Shown here: positions 1 to 11,526 of the stretch, piece by piece | How the letters are laid out: every line of letters starts with the position of its first letter | How positions within the stretch are numbered: position 1 is the first letter of the stretch | DNA from: Atkinsonella hypoxylon | Lineage: Eukaryota > Ascomycota > Sordariomycetes > Hypocreales > Clavicipitaceae | NCBI GenBank assembly: GCA_000729835.1 | Contig: JFHB01000294.1 | Coordinates: forward strand, 1 to 28,686 | Length of the DNA: 28,686 nucleotides | Direction of reading: 5' to 3' | The notes under the pieces: model-generated | Seen by the model: only the letters and a program-made list of their open reading frames with translations | What the model was told of the DNA's origin: nothing | The model's database searches: none | Translations under genes and position numbers: made by a program

Positions 1-617
1 AATATTAAAACTACTAATCTTTAGCTTCTTTTAAGACTTTATTATAAGTTATACCTAGAATTATAATAGCTATACTTAATTTTAATAGTAAAAGACCTAA
101 GATCTATATATATTACTATAGTAAATAATAAGGTTAAGAATCTATAAAAATGCCTAAAGAATCTAAAAAAACAATAAAAATTAGAAAACTATAAGGAAAG
201 TATTAATACTTACTATACTTAAAGTAAATTTAATAGTAAAAACTCTAAAAATAATAAAGTAGCTTAAAGTAATTAAGCTAACTAGAATAAGAGCAATAGT
301 TAATTTTAGCTTTAACCTTTATTCTATAAAAATTACTAGAATAATTATACTTAATACCTACTATAAAGCTAAAGGAATTAGCTGCTAAAAGAGCAGTAGC
401 TTTAGCTTTAGTAGAACTAGAATTTAGGGGCTAGCTAGAATTATTAGCTAAAGCTATAGTATCTTTAGTAGCTTTAATGTTTTTAATAATAGAGCTTACT
501 ATAGAATAATAAGGAATATACCTATATAATAATATTTAAAGATAAATTTAACTAAAAAAACTATAAAAAGTACCTTAAAAGCTATAAATACTAGCTAATA
601 GAAAAAGAAGAAATAGT
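1..617. other. AT-rich degraded relic, unidentified
   Basis: This stretch is very AT-rich with many CTA/TAG triplets and has no open frame of useful length. Around 365-480 the + strand reads as an alanine- and leucine-rich helix-like stretch and the - strand as a Ser/Ala/Lys-rich stretch, but neither resembles a family I recognise. It is probably old RIP-mutated repeat DNA into which the copia fragment starting at 618 was inserted. It may be the same relic that resumes after 1790, but I cannot show that from sequence alone. Confidence 0.5.
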
Positions 618-1320
618 TGTTAAAAATAAGCTACCCTGTATAGCCTATTTTTATGCTTGCTAGTTGCCTGTTAGTTGCTCTATCACGTGACCCTAACTAG
701 GTCTTGTTACGTTGATTTTTAGTAGAGATATTGCTGTTACTAGATGCAAAACATCTAGAATCGACTAAGGCAAAGTTGCCTAACCTATAGTTAACTTTAA
801 CAGCGATTTTCTCTACAACTAGCAATAGTAGAAATTCAAGAAGTATACTATTTAAAAGCTAAGAATTAGGGCTATTTAATAGTATAATTGTTAGATAGAG
901 TTGCTTATAAGGGTTGCTTATTATTAGTGGAATTTATTAAATTATATATATAGGCATCTCGTTTGTATAGCTGTAAGTCGATTTTTTTGTTTTTATATAG
1001 TAAATCTTTTTGCAGAAATTATAAAGTAGCCTATAAGCCCCTTCTAGCGACTACAGCCTGCTAATATAGTTAGTAGGTCTATAAGGGACTAGAAAGATTT
1101 AAGATTCTACTCTTACTAAGTTTGTTACAGTGCTCTTAATATAAAGATACTACTATTACAGTTATCTATTGCCTCTACGTAATCTATACTATATACTACA
1201 GCTTGATTTAGGCCGCTGCTGCTTCCACTATATAATAATTGCTAGGAGCAATTACAGGTGCTAAATCTAAGAGACTACTACTCTCTTAGATATCTAGTCC
1301 TGTAATCCCTATTATTTTCA
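618..1320 (+). repeat. Copia-1 5' LTR, third copy
   Basis: The LTR starts TGTTAAAAATAAG and ends CTATTATTTTCA, giving the TG...CA ends expected of a retroviral-type LTR. It is 703 bp against 696 bp for the two LTRs of the complete element, to which it aligns in reverse orientation along its whole length. It keeps the CACGTG site at 684-689 and the hairpin at 740-758. Confidence 0.88.
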
Positions 1321-1323
1321 ATA

Positions 1324-1337
1324 GGTTATAAGCCCAG
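1324..1337 (+). promoter_or_regulatory. Primer-binding site, half initiator tRNA-Met type
   Basis: GGTTATAAGCCCAG lies three bases after the LTR end. It is complementary, apart from one base, to the conserved anticodon-loop and stem sequence of initiator tRNA-Met (GGGCTCATAACC). Copia of Drosophila and Ty5 of yeast are known to be primed by an internally cleaved initiator tRNA-Met. The mismatch (GAG to AAG) is exactly a CpA-to-TpA change on the other strand, so it is probably a RIP mutation in an originally perfect site. Confidence 0.7.
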
Positions 1338-1654
1338 AAGACCTATCTGCAAGCTGTTAGCCCGCTGAAAATCTACTATTGTGTACTGTATTACTTACTA
1401 GAAGCTATATTGAGACCTACGCTAGCAGCTATCGCTGCTAAAACCATTAGTAGCTTGCTGGAAGCTATTAATACCTGCTGCACACATATCGCTAGCCACT
1501 ATACTGGTGTTTTTATTCTGCCTACCCTGTGCCTCCTGCACTAGTTCTATGCACCTAGTGCATACACACTTTTGAAGCTATTCTCAATAGCTAGGTTCTA
1601 TTGTTGCGCAACATCAAAATATATACATCTGCATACATTACATTCGCACTGTAA

Positions 1655-1790
1655 ATGTTACGGTGGGATCCGACGTGGGTTTGTCGGAAGTGACGATAGG
1701 TTGTTAGATTCAACAGGTTATGTAATAAATCGTAAGAGGAGTCGTAAGAGCTTCTATAAGGAGCATCTAGTAATAGTGTTCTAGTAAATA
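1655..1790. other. GC-richer island of unknown origin at the copia breakpoint
   Basis: Immediately after copia-1 similarity ends, about 130 bp has clearly more G and C than its surroundings and keeps several CpG dinucleotides (for example ggatccgacgtggg). Similarity to copia-1 ceases and AT-rich DNA resumes after about 1785. It includes TTCAACA followed by GGTTATG near 1709-1722, which could be an LTR end next to a tRNA-Met-type primer site, but the match is short. An open frame from 1572 runs through it to 1784, yet its first part is copia-1 leader, so I do not call it a gene. It may be the end of another, unmutated element. Confidence 0.4.
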
Positions 1791-2459
1791 ATTATTAATT
1801 GTTTAATATAACTACTTAAGTGTTACTTCTAACTACTTATATATAATTACAGTTATATACATTAGTAACCTATAGGTCTATAGAATTATTCTGTAATAAG
1901 TGCTGCCTCTATAAAAAAGATTAGCTGTTTTAGCTGTTCTAAAATTAATTATTAGTTATTAGAAGGTGTATTAGATTAAACTAAATAACTTATTAATCTA
2001 GCTGTTATAAAAGGCGTAGAAAGGTAGTTATTGTTTTATTATATAAGTATATATTGTTGTTATTATAGTGTAATTTATAGTATAGGTTACTACATTTATG
2101 TATTTTCTTTATGCACTTATAATACCTAAATTACACTTATAATCTAGTAACTATTAAATCTATATATTAAATTAATAGATTTCCTTAAACCTAATAGAGC
2201 GTTAAAGCTTATTCTATATTCTATATATAAGTAAAGTTATATAAAATTATCCTAAACAATATTAAATTCTGTAAATTAATCTTATATAATAAAGCTAATT
2301 TATTAAATCTATATAGTATATTCTTTATATAAGATTGTTCTATATAGCGTTAAAAGCATTAAAAATTATTCTATATTAAAGCAAATTTTCTGTTAAATCC
2401 CTTTAGTATATTTCTCTATATATATACAGCTTATTCTAATCCTTAAGCATTAGTAATAG
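1791..2459. other. AT-rich spacer, nothing recognised
   Basis: RIP-type AT-rich DNA with dense stops in all frames. The frame used by the neighbouring relic at 2460-4260 cannot be followed convincingly into it. I see no repeat ends, RNA gene or motif here. Confidence 0.5.
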
Positions 2460-4260
2460 TAGTAAATTGTTAGTTAGTTATAGTAAGCTGTTAGTTCTCT
2501 CTAGAAAGTAAAGCTAAAGGATATTTTTAGCAGCTTTAGAGAGAGTTTTACCTAAAAGGCACTAGTTTTACACTTAATAGGTATTTCTACTAGTTTACTT
2601 ATAGCTAGCCTTTTAGTTAGCATTTTTACCTTAGTTAGCGTTAGCTTTACTGTAGAAAGTATCTTTTATAGAATTAATAAAGAGAAATATATTAAAGATA
2701 GATTAATTAGAATAAATTAAGCACTTCTTCTATATTAAATAGTGCTAAATCTATTACTAAAGAGGCTTTATATAGCAATAGGCTAGTTAGCTAAGCGTTC
2801 TAAGAAGTCTATATAAATGCAGTTAATTTTATGTTATAAGCGTCTATTTTCTGCCTATAGTATATTAATACTACTAGTAACCTTTAGTAAGGTTTTATTT
2901 TTATTAATAACGTTATTAATACCTTTATTAAATTAACTTATGCTATTTAGTTAGTTATATATACTATAGATAGTAGTCTATAATTTATTAAACTACTTAT
3001 TAAATAAACCTCCTTTAGCCTTTATTTTAACCTAGTTAATCTTTTTATTTAACTTATTAATTTTAGTAATATAGAGGTTAAGTTACTTCTATATAGCGTT
3101 ATTACCTATAGAAGTGTTCTTAAGGTAAGCTTTAATTATTTCTTTAGCGTTAAATTTATACTTCTTCTAAAGAAGACTATTATACTAGCTCTAGAATTGC
3201 ACCTTAGCTAATAGAATAAAGAGTAAGTCTATATAGCTAATACTAGCTAAAGTACCTACAATAGTGCTATTAATTCTACTAAATTTATTAAAGAAGTAAA
3301 TAGTAAGTAATACTACTTATAATAATAAACTAGTAGATAAATCTATAGTAATAGTTTCTTTACCTCTTTTTACTATATTGCTACTATAGTATATAGTAGC
3401 TACTGCTTTTACCTATATCTTACCTCTTTTAGCTACTTTAGCGTTACCTATAGATACCTTAGCATCCTTACCTTTATATTACTAGTTTTAACGCTTTACT
3501 TTATAGTTATTATAAATTCTAAAGATATATATTACTGTATTCTACTAAAGTAAGTAATATATATTATCTTTAGAGACCTTAATGCTAGTTTTATCTATTA
3601 TACTGCCTTTAAGGGTAAATTTATAGGTATAAGTATAAATAGTATTTTCTATATTCTATACCTTTTGTTTAGCTCTATTAGTGTAGCAATACTAACTATA
3701 GTTTTCTATAATAGGCTCTATATTAGTAATATTAATATTATCTTTAATTTCTATAGAAATAGTGCTAAAGATAAACTTATTAACTTTTAGGGTGCCTTTA
3801 GCACTTTTAGGCCTACTAAAAGTGCTATATAAGCAGTAGAAATTAAGTAATATAAAATAAGTTTTAATGTTATCTAGCTCTATAGCTACTATATTCCCTT
3901 TATAGTTATATTTCTACTTCTTAAACTTAAAACCTTTACTTTTAGCGTTAGAACTATTATTATAATTAATATATACATTAGAAGCAATATATTCTTCTTT
4001 AAGTTTAAATAGTAGTAATATTATAGCTTAAGTATAGTTACTATTATTATTCCCTTCTTAGAATAAGCTATTTAGGTTTATTAGAATTAATAATACTAAA
4101 CTACTAAAAGAAAAGAATAATAGTAGTAGATTTTCTATAAAAGGGATAGAAAAGGCTAGAAGTAGCTCTATAGAGGCTAGTTAGTTCTATAAGCTATAGA
4201 AATTTACTCTATAGGTAGTCTATTGCTCTTAGTGTAGTATTTTAGTGTTTAACTATTAGA
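2460..4260 (-). pseudogene. Degraded long reading frame of unknown family
   Basis: Reading the - strand from about 4260 down to 2460, one frame can be followed for about 600 codons without a shift. Its only interruptions are TAG and TAA codons, which in a RIP setting are expected from CAG, CAA and TGG. The other frames do not show this. The first part is Leu/Phe-rich, followed by an Asn/Lys-rich stretch. The middle contains a Lys/Val/Ile-rich region with RGK and KRG pairs near 3360-3450. A Lys/Asn/Gln-rich, possibly coiled-coil region lies near 2940-3120. I found no reverse transcriptase YxDD, integrase, zinc knuckle or DDE transposase motif. It lies left of the gypsy tail on the same strand, so it could be another element's gag or ORF1, or a captured or host gene. 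The function is unknown, and the ends are set only by where the frame can be followed. Confidence 0.5.
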
Positions 4261-4479
4261 AGTAGCTAAATAATAGCCTAAAGAGATAAAAAGAGCAGTA
4301 GCTATAATAGTATTAATAAATTTATAAAGATTTTATAATATATAAAGGTATAAAGAAAAGGTTATATAGTAGAAAGTATAAAAATTTATAAAAGTAAAGG
4401 TAAATTTATAGAGAAAAGTAAGTTAAAACAACAGTATATAGATTTATAGGTGTTTTCTTCTTAACCTTCTATAATTCTA

Positions 4480-4764
4480 TAATATAGGTTAATTTTAATA
4501 GTTCTAATAATAATAAATAAAGAAATAAGGAAAAAGATACTAAAAGACTTAAATAATCTATTATATAATAAAGGAAATTAAGACTTATAAGGAAAAGAGT
4601 TAGTAGTAGGCTTTTACTAGCTACTTTAGGGCTTTTTAATAGGCTATATTACTCTTTTAATAATGCTAATACTCTTCTTCTTAATTTATAGAGTGTTTTT
4701 ATAGATATTTATTTATAATTTTAAAAGTATTAACTTTAAGCTTATCTTTAGCAATTTATTAGTT
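4480..4764 (-). pseudogene. Ty3/gypsy pol relic, segment 4 (C-terminal tail)
   Basis: This is the probable continuation, on the - strand, of the gypsy polyprotein interrupted by copia-1. After removing 4770-12616 and one target duplication, the frame of the segment at 12617-13511 runs on into this DNA with only TAG/TAA stops. A 13-bp sequence (TTGCTAAAGATAA on the - strand) occurs on both sides of the insertion. In the uninterrupted gypsy the two copies would be 24 bp apart, that is eight codons in frame. This part would lie after the integrase core, where fungal gypsy elements often carry a C-terminal chromodomain-like region, but no clear domain survives. The gypsy 3' LTR is expected to the left and was not found. 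Confidence 0.42.
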
Positions 4765-4769
4765 ATTAT
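4765..4769. repeat. Target-site duplication of copia-1, left copy
   Basis: The five bases before the element are attat; the five after it (12617-12621) are gttat. They match at four of five positions and the difference is a G/A transition, as expected from later RIP. Confidence 0.7.
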
Positions 4770-5465
4770 TGAAAATAATAGGGATTACAGGACTAGATAT
4801 CTAAGAGGGTAGTGGTCTCTTAGATTTAGCACCTGTAATTGCTCCTAGCAATTATCACGTAGTGGAAGCAGCAGCGGCCTAAATCAAGCTATAGTGTATA
4901 GTATAGATTACGTAGAGGCAGTAGATAACTATAATAATAGTGGTATCTTATATTAAGAGCGCTGTAACGAACAAGTTAGTGAGGGTAGAATCTTGAATCT
5001 TTCTAGTCCCTTATAGACCCTCTAACTATATCGGCGGGCCGTAGTCGCTAGAAGGGGCTTGTAGGCTACTTTATAATTTCCGCAAAAAGATTTACTATAT
5101 AAAAACAAAAAAATTAACTTACAGCTATACAAACGAGACGTTTACGTGCACAATTTAACAAATTCCACTAATAACAAGCAACTCTTATAAGCAACCCTAT
5201 CCAATAATTATACCATTAAATAGCCCTAATTCTTAGCTTTTAAATAGTATACTTCTTGAATTTCTACTATTGCTAGTTGTGGAGAAAATCGCAGTTAAAG
5301 TTGACTATAGGTTAGGCAACTTTGCCTTAGTTAAATCTAGATGTTTACATCTAGTAACAACAATATCTCTACCAAAAATCAACGTAACAAGACCTAATAA
5401 GGGTCACGTAATAGAGCAACTAGTAGGCATAAAAATAGGCTATATAGGGTAGCTTATTTTTAACA
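4770..5465 (-). repeat. Copia-1 3' LTR
   Basis: 696 bp, nearly identical to 11921-12616. In element orientation it starts TGTTAAAAATAAG at 5465 and ends TTATTTTCA at 4770. The CACGTG motif seen in the other copies is changed to CACGTA here (5405-5410). The hairpins at 5314-5327 and 5337-5354 are kept. A + strand frame at 5270-5452 lies antisense in the LTR and is not considered a gene. Confidence 0.93.
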
Positions 5466-5473
5466 CTCCCTCT
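5466..5473 (-). promoter_or_regulatory. Polypurine tract of copia-1
   Basis: On the - strand AGAGGGAG directly abuts the TGTTAA start of the 3' LTR, which is where the primer for plus-strand DNA synthesis is expected in LTR retrotransposons. This placement also fixes the element's orientation. Confidence 0.75.
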
Positions 5474-5709
5474 AGAAATGTAAGAAGTAACCAGTTCTAT
5501 AAGCAACTTAGCTCCTTTAAAGGATATCTAAGTTAGAATTAACCAACGAAATACAGTACTAATAACAGGACCAAAATAACATAACTAATTCCAGGGTAGT
5601 TATAGTTGAATATAACTAGTTGTTGTTAATTGTTTTTTGTTGTTTTCGATTTTTAACTGTTTTTCGTTGTTTTTTCGATTTTTTCGAGTGTTTTTGTTGC
5701 TTTTATAAG

Positions 5710-8700
5710 CTAGCTAGAAAGCTCTAGTAACTTAATAAATTATTGATGCTTTTAAATAGCAAGAGGCTTAGTTAGGCTATCTGCTGGCATCTAATTCATA
5801 TTAATATAACTAACCTTAGCTATACCTTTACGAATCTTTTCCCTAATGTAGTTAAACTTTAAAAGGGTGTGCTTAGTTCTACTATACAACGTTAGGTTGT
5901 AAGCAGTAACTATAGCGCCTTGATTATTACACCCTAATAGGAATAGGAGGGGTTAAAGGCAGCTTTATCTCCTTAAAAAGGCCGTAGAGCCACTCTAATT
6001 CCCTTATAGCTTTAGATAATACATTAGATTCTGCTTCTAATGTAGAAAGAGCAATAGTACTAGCTTTCTTTGATTTCTAGCTAATAGGTCCACTAGCTAG
6101 CTTATATAGATAAGTATAGGTTGATTTAGAAGAGACTTTATTACCAGCAAAATCGCTATTGCAATAACCAAGGAGGGTCTTAAGTACTTCTTTACAACTA
6201 ATAGAACTATTAGAAGCTTTAGAAGAAGACCCTATAGGGTGTAGACTAAAACGCTTATAAATAATAGCAAAGCTTCTAGTACTACTTAAGTACCTTAGGA
6301 GGTGCTTAGAGGCGTTTAGGTGCTCTATATAGAGCTTAGCTAGAAAAGTTAATAGCCACTAAACGGAAAAAGCAATATTAGCCCTAGTTAGCAACATAAG
6401 GTACATTATAGTGCCTATTATGCTCTAATAAAGCTTATAATTGGATTTTAAGAGAAGTTTTATAACTAGTTGCTTTAGAATTCCCGGCTGTATAGGGATA
6501 GAAGCTGGCTTAGTATCTAGCATTTTAAATCTTTCTAAGGCTTCAAGGATGTATTAAGATTAGTGGATTTTAATAGACCTTTTAGACCTATTATAGGTGA
6601 TTTATACACCTAGAAAGAATTCTGCTGGTCCCCTATCTTCTATTGGATAAGCTTAATTTAGTAGCTTTTTAAGCTTATTAATATATTATAAATCAGGCCC
6701 AATTAGAAGACAGTTATCTATATAAGTAGCAATATACGTAGATGTAGCTGGGTTATAAAAGACTGCTAGGTCTAATATAAGAGGTTTAAATCTATGCTTT
6801 TAAAGTAATTCCGTTAGAATTTGCTGCTATTCTCTAGGACTTTGCTTTAAACTATAGAGGGATTTTTCTAGCTTAATTACTTGCTCTTTAGAGGGCTTGT
6901 AATTACAGCTTTTTAGTAGCTTAGCTACTAATAGCGATGCTTGCTCTGCAAATTTAACGAATCTATCTAGGATTTCTATATAAATAGCTTCTTTTAGCTT
7001 GCTATTTAAAAACGCTTCTATAAAATCGATTTGCTCGACTTCCTAGTTATTAAAAGCTGCAAGAGCTAATAATATACGCTAGCTAGAAGGAATACTAGTT
7101 GCAGTAAAGGTCTCTAGATAGTCTTAACCTTCTATTTGCATAAATCCCTTAGCAATAAAGCGGGCCTTATATTTAATAGGATTATTTTCTTTATCCTTTT
7201 TAAGCCTATAAACAAGCCTATTCTTTAGAACTCTTTAGCCCTTAGGTACTTAGTCTTTCCCTATAAATTTAAAGGTTCTAGCAGCTAATAGCTGCTTAAA
7301 TTCGCTATAGGTAGCTTCTATCTAATGCTGCTTAGCAGAGCTTTTTAGGGCTTGCTTCTACGTATTAGGAAGTTCATCCTTATTACTATTAGAAGTAATA
7401 GCTGCTTTAGTCCTTGCCTTAAAGCATAGATCCTTGATTAAGGAAAATATGTCTCTATCTAAATCTATAGCATTAGCATTAATAGATTCAGCTTTAGCTT
7501 CTATAGGTTCTATATTAGCCTAAGGGGCTTCTATAGATATAGGGGCTTTAGGGGCCTCTACAGCTTCTATAGGGTTGCTTAGTAGAAGAGCTTAATCTAC
7601 AGGTTCTAGTAGATGATTTAGCACATCTAGATAACTAGGATAAGGATACTTAGGAGTATAATTATCTACTAATTGCTGCTTATTATCGATTTCTCCCTCT
7701 AAAGGATTATCTACTATAGAACCAATAGGAACCTTAGGGATGCCCTATAAAATAGAACCTATTCCTTCTATAATTTTAACGAAGCTAGTCTTTATAACAG
7801 CTCGTTTAGAGGGGATATATATTAGATATACATTAGAACCTAGCGTAGCTAAAAGTCTACTAGGAATAGTTCTTTTAGCTAGCTTCTGCAACCTAGATTG
7901 TTGTTCTAAAGGAATTAGAACTTCGCAATAGGAGCCTATAGCCCTTATTTTAGTAAAATTAGGCTTATAGGTCTTAGAAGGCTCTAAATTAGCTAGATAT
8001 AGCTGTTTAGGACTTAGTGGTTTAGTACTATTCGCAGTAGTATTAACTAAATCTACTATAGCAAGAAGGATGTAAGACTATAGATACAGAGGTAATTGTA
8101 ACTACTGTAGAGTAGCACGCAAACGGTCTAGAAGTACCCTAATAGCTCTCTCTATTAGCCTATTCTGTTTATAAATATAGGGGCAAGAGGTGCTAAAGCA
8201 AATACCCTTAGAAGATAGCTAAGCTTGCAACCTAGTATTAATTTCTGTACTACTATCAAAATAAAGGTGTTTAGGGTAGCAGTTATACTGGTTTTTTAAT
8301 TCCTTAAAGAAGCCTTTAATATAGCTATAGAGAGTAGAACCCTCTTTATTAGCTAGATTAAAAGACTACTTATACCGTAATTTTCTATTAATTAGAAAAA
8401 GAACTAGAGGCCTCTTATTGTGCAGTATAGGCTCTATTTTAACGGTATCTCCCTCTATAATATCTAAACATCTAGGGGGGTTAGGAATAGTATGCTTACT
8501 AGATCTTCTAACAGCTTTAGCTTGGTTGCAAGCTAGGCAGTTAAAATCCTTTTCCTTAATTTTTGTAAAATTAGGAATACCTTTAGTAATAGAAGCAGTC
8601 TTCTTTAGTAAAGGGAGTTCTATATGCCCTAATCTAACGTGCTAAGTAGCAGCTAATTCTAGGAGCTTCTTATAGGAAGAAGAAGCAGTAATAGGAGAAT

Positions 8701-10981
8701 TACTACTAGAATTATTATTAGAGCTAGCTTCCTGTTGCTCCCTATCTTACTAGATCTCTTGAGAACTACAGGCCTCGTTTAAGGGATCTAGACGGCTATT
8801 TCCTCTAATATCTAGCAACTTAGGATTTAGACCTTCTAAATCCCCGTTATTAGAAGGAATCTAACTAGGAGCCCGTTTAGGAACTAGGGCTAATAGCTCT
8901 ATAGCATTGTTATTGGTATTATCTTCTTCTTCTTCAAAATTAGATAATTCCTCGATTTAGCTATATTCCTTAGGATTAAAACTAGGCTGTTAAGGGATTT
9001 AAACCTCTATAGGATAACTAGCATTATAACCGCTATTATAACTATTGCTAGTAAATCCTATATAAGAGAGATTTACGTAGTTTTTACACACTCTAGAGGT
9101 CTCTTACCCCTTAAGCTGTAAGAAGAAACTATACTTTTTGGGATTTAGAAGCCTACAGCAGCTTCTATTAGCTAGAAATAGCTAATTTCTAAGGAGAGTG
9201 CCCCCTATTAAATAGTGCTTTAGACCACTTATTAGGTTAGTATTTAAACCTAGGCAATACAGAGCATCCTTTAGAGCTAAAGGCCTGTATTTAGCTAGAT
9301 TTATACTAACTAGTACCTAGAATACAGCAGTTCCCTGTCCTTTAGGATAAATAGGACCTCCTCCAGTAGCAATAGGCGCGGTTTTACCCTTTTTTATAGG
9401 CTTAAAAGTCCTAAAAAATGCCTTATTGTTAACTATATAATAGGTAGAACCTGTATTGTATAGTAAGGAGTTTTTAATTATTCTATTAGAATAGTTAAAA
9501 GAAGGGGTATTATTACTAGTAGTACTAGTATCACTAGTAGTGGATTCTGTATCTAAATCGTAAGAATCATTACTACTAGAACTGCTAGATTCACTATTGG
9601 AATCTATAGTATCCTGGTTGCTAGTAGATAGGTTATAGCAACCTATAGCAAAAGCAGCTTCTTTATCCTTATTCCTAGAATTTTTGTTACTTCTTCTTCG
9701 GCCCTTCTACTTCTTCTTATTCTTAGAGGCTTTATCTTAATCTTTTTCTTTAGAGGCATTAGAATCGTTAGAATTAGAATTGGAATTCTTCTTCTGATTA
9801 GGAGGATTCTTTCCTTAATTAGCCTTATTATTAGAACTATTAGAATTAGAAGCTTTATAACTAAGAGCCTTAGATATAGAGGAGCTTTTATCTCTTTATT
9901 CTTCTAATAAGTTAGCTATAAGGAACTGTAAATTCAGCATTTTTACAGATAGACCTTATGCTCTAGCAGCTCTAATAGAATATCGCTGCCTTTTAGCCTA
10001 GCTAGGGAAGGTCTTCTTTAAAGCATTAATATAATAATTTACCTAGTTAATAGAATTAATAGCTACACTATAGAGCTATAATCTAGCTAGTAAATTATTA
10101 AATTCAGCATTAAAGGCCTCTAAAGATCCCTTATAGTTCAAAAACAATAAGTTATAATAACTAGCATATAGCGTACTACATTGTATTTTAGCACTCTACG
10201 AATATTGCCTAACTAGAACGTTATAGGCATCTACAGAGAACTTATGCTAGCTTATAGCAGCTTAAGGTCCAGATTAGCAACTATCTCTTATAATTATAAG
10301 GATAATAGCTTACTCTAAATCTACTAAAGTACTAGCTATACTTAGATTATTAATAAATTAAGAGAATCCTAGTGCTCTAAATTAAATAGTTAAAGCTTAC
10401 TTCTACTGTTCAAAATTTTTAGGGCCTTTTAGCTTAGCAGCCTCTAGAATAGAGTGGACCTTCTTATTTAACTCTTTTATAGTGCCTTCATTAAAAGTAG
10501 GCAGAAAAGTAGCACTATTAGAGGAACTAGAAGGTTTAGGGGCTTTAAAAGAGACTTTAGAAGCTCTTTTAGAAGTAATAGGATCTACTACCTTAGAGGG
10601 AGACCCTATAGAGAGATTACCTATAGATGTAATTATAGTATCTAATTTACTTAGTAAATCAGCTATATTACCTTCATTTTGGCTTTATTTTACTTCACTA
10701 TACCTAATAAATCTATTTAGGGTCTCTTGTTGCTTATCTATTTAAGCTTTTAGATCAGCTTAAACATTATAGACTTACACTACTCTTTTAGAAGCTAATC
10801 TAGCTTCTTTTAGAGCCTTCTTAGCTGTATAATCTTCTTTATTAGAAGAGGAATCTACTAGCTGAGGGGGGGACCTTGCTGGACCAGGAAAGCTAGTAGC
10901 AGCAGCTGTAGCTGGTGTACTAGAACCACTACCCCGTTCAGGGCTTGTGCTCTTTCCCTTGCCTGTTCCTTTTGGTGCCAT
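5710..10981 (-). pseudogene. Copia-1 Gag-Pol polyprotein, broken by RIP stops and a frameshift
   Basis: The frame starts at the ATG at 10981 (MAPKGTGKGK...), about 940 bp after the 5' LTR, and runs about 1,750 codons. The first stop is at about 10775; dozens of TAG/TAA codons follow, mostly where Gln is expected. Order: Gag with a Ser/Asn/Lys-rich tail and no visible CCHC knuckle; protease near 9450, where the active-site DTG reads NTG; pre-integrase HxxxxH...CLAC near 8480-8660; integrase core with FDSSTE and an NRLIER-type Glu near 8100-8270; reverse transcriptase, with KARFIAKG near 7150-7180 and the YVDD box reading YIDN near 6720; RNase H, where GYCDSDFAG reads GYCNSDFAG near 6155; and the closing MPADSLTKPL near 5762-5790. 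An apparent frameshift near 5935-5945 separates the last RNase H part. Protease, polymerase and RNase H catalytic Asp residues are lost, so the product cannot be active. Confidence 0.92.
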
Positions 10982-11337
10982 TTTAAGGGTTTTAAAATAT
11001 AGCTAATTTAACGCTCTTTATAGCTAATTATAGCCTAAATTACAGTGGAAATAGTAGTAAATAACAGTAATAATTCTTACTAAATATAGGCTAGAAGTGC
11101 CCTATATCTTTAGAAATTATACTAAGATTTTTCTCCAATTTCTTTCGTAATAAGTATAACAGGCTCTAAAGGCTGCATTATATCGCAATCTATATGCGCA
11201 TACAATTTGTATAGCAGACTAGATTAACAAGCGGTCGCGAGGGGCATAAAACACAGGTGCTAGCTATTTTTAGCTAAAAAATTCAGGAGATTCTTCTCCA
11301 ATTAGGTTCTAACAAATCAGTGGAGACCTAGGCACAG

Positions 11338-11526
11338 CTAATTTAGGGATATCCAGCCAATTCCCACTTCAAAATCCCGACTAGTGGGATTACTACACAA
11401 ATTAATTCTGCAACCGAAAACACAGGAATATCCAACAGCAACAAGAGCTGTTAGGCGTGCACTATAAATTGTAGTATAGCCACTAACAGAGGTGCACAGG
11501 GTGCACAATATAACAACAACGAGCAA
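11338..11526 (-). other. Small open frame in the copia-1 leader, doubtful gene
   Basis: A 62-codon ATG-to-stop frame in the same direction as gag, ending about 350 bp upstream of it. The first 17 residues are hydrophobic and followed by Ser-Gly, resembling a secretion signal. Later residues include CVFGC and LC, so there are several cysteines. It has survived without a stop in an element that is otherwise full of RIP stops, but it is short and the surrounding leader is only lightly mutated. I recognise no family. It could be chance or an upstream frame affecting gag translation. Confidence 0.2.

Larger units (their letters stand above)
618..1654 (+). mobile_element. Truncated Ty1/copia element (copia-1 family): 5' LTR plus leader
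   Basis: This is a + strand copy of the 5' end of the copia-1 element that lies complete and on the opposite strand at 4770-12616. Positions 618-1320 match its LTR and 1321-1654 match its untranslated leader (reverse complement of 11597-11920). Similarity stops abruptly at about 1654, inside the leader, so gag, pol and the 3' LTR are missing. Differences from the complete copy are mostly C/T and G/A. The piece cannot be a solo LTR because leader sequence is attached. It is most simply the remnant of a full insertion cut by a deletion or rearrangement. No target duplication can be defined because the right end is lost. Confidence 0.88.

Noticed and set aside
1572..1784. A 70-codon + strand frame crossing the copia-1 leader and the GC-richer island.
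   Set aside because: It spans a rearrangement breakpoint at 1654, its first third is untranslated leader of the element, and its product resembles no family I know.
5270..5452. A 60-codon + strand frame found almost identically at 5270-5452 and 12421-12603, which looks conserved.
   Set aside because: Both lie antisense in the two LTRs of the same element, which are near-identical by origin. Conservation therefore says nothing about coding.
7740..10745. + strand open frames at 7740-7931, 8418-8645 and 10482-10745.
   Set aside because: They overlap the readable - strand copia-1 polyprotein in antisense and match nothing. They are open because stops are unevenly distributed in this codon usage.
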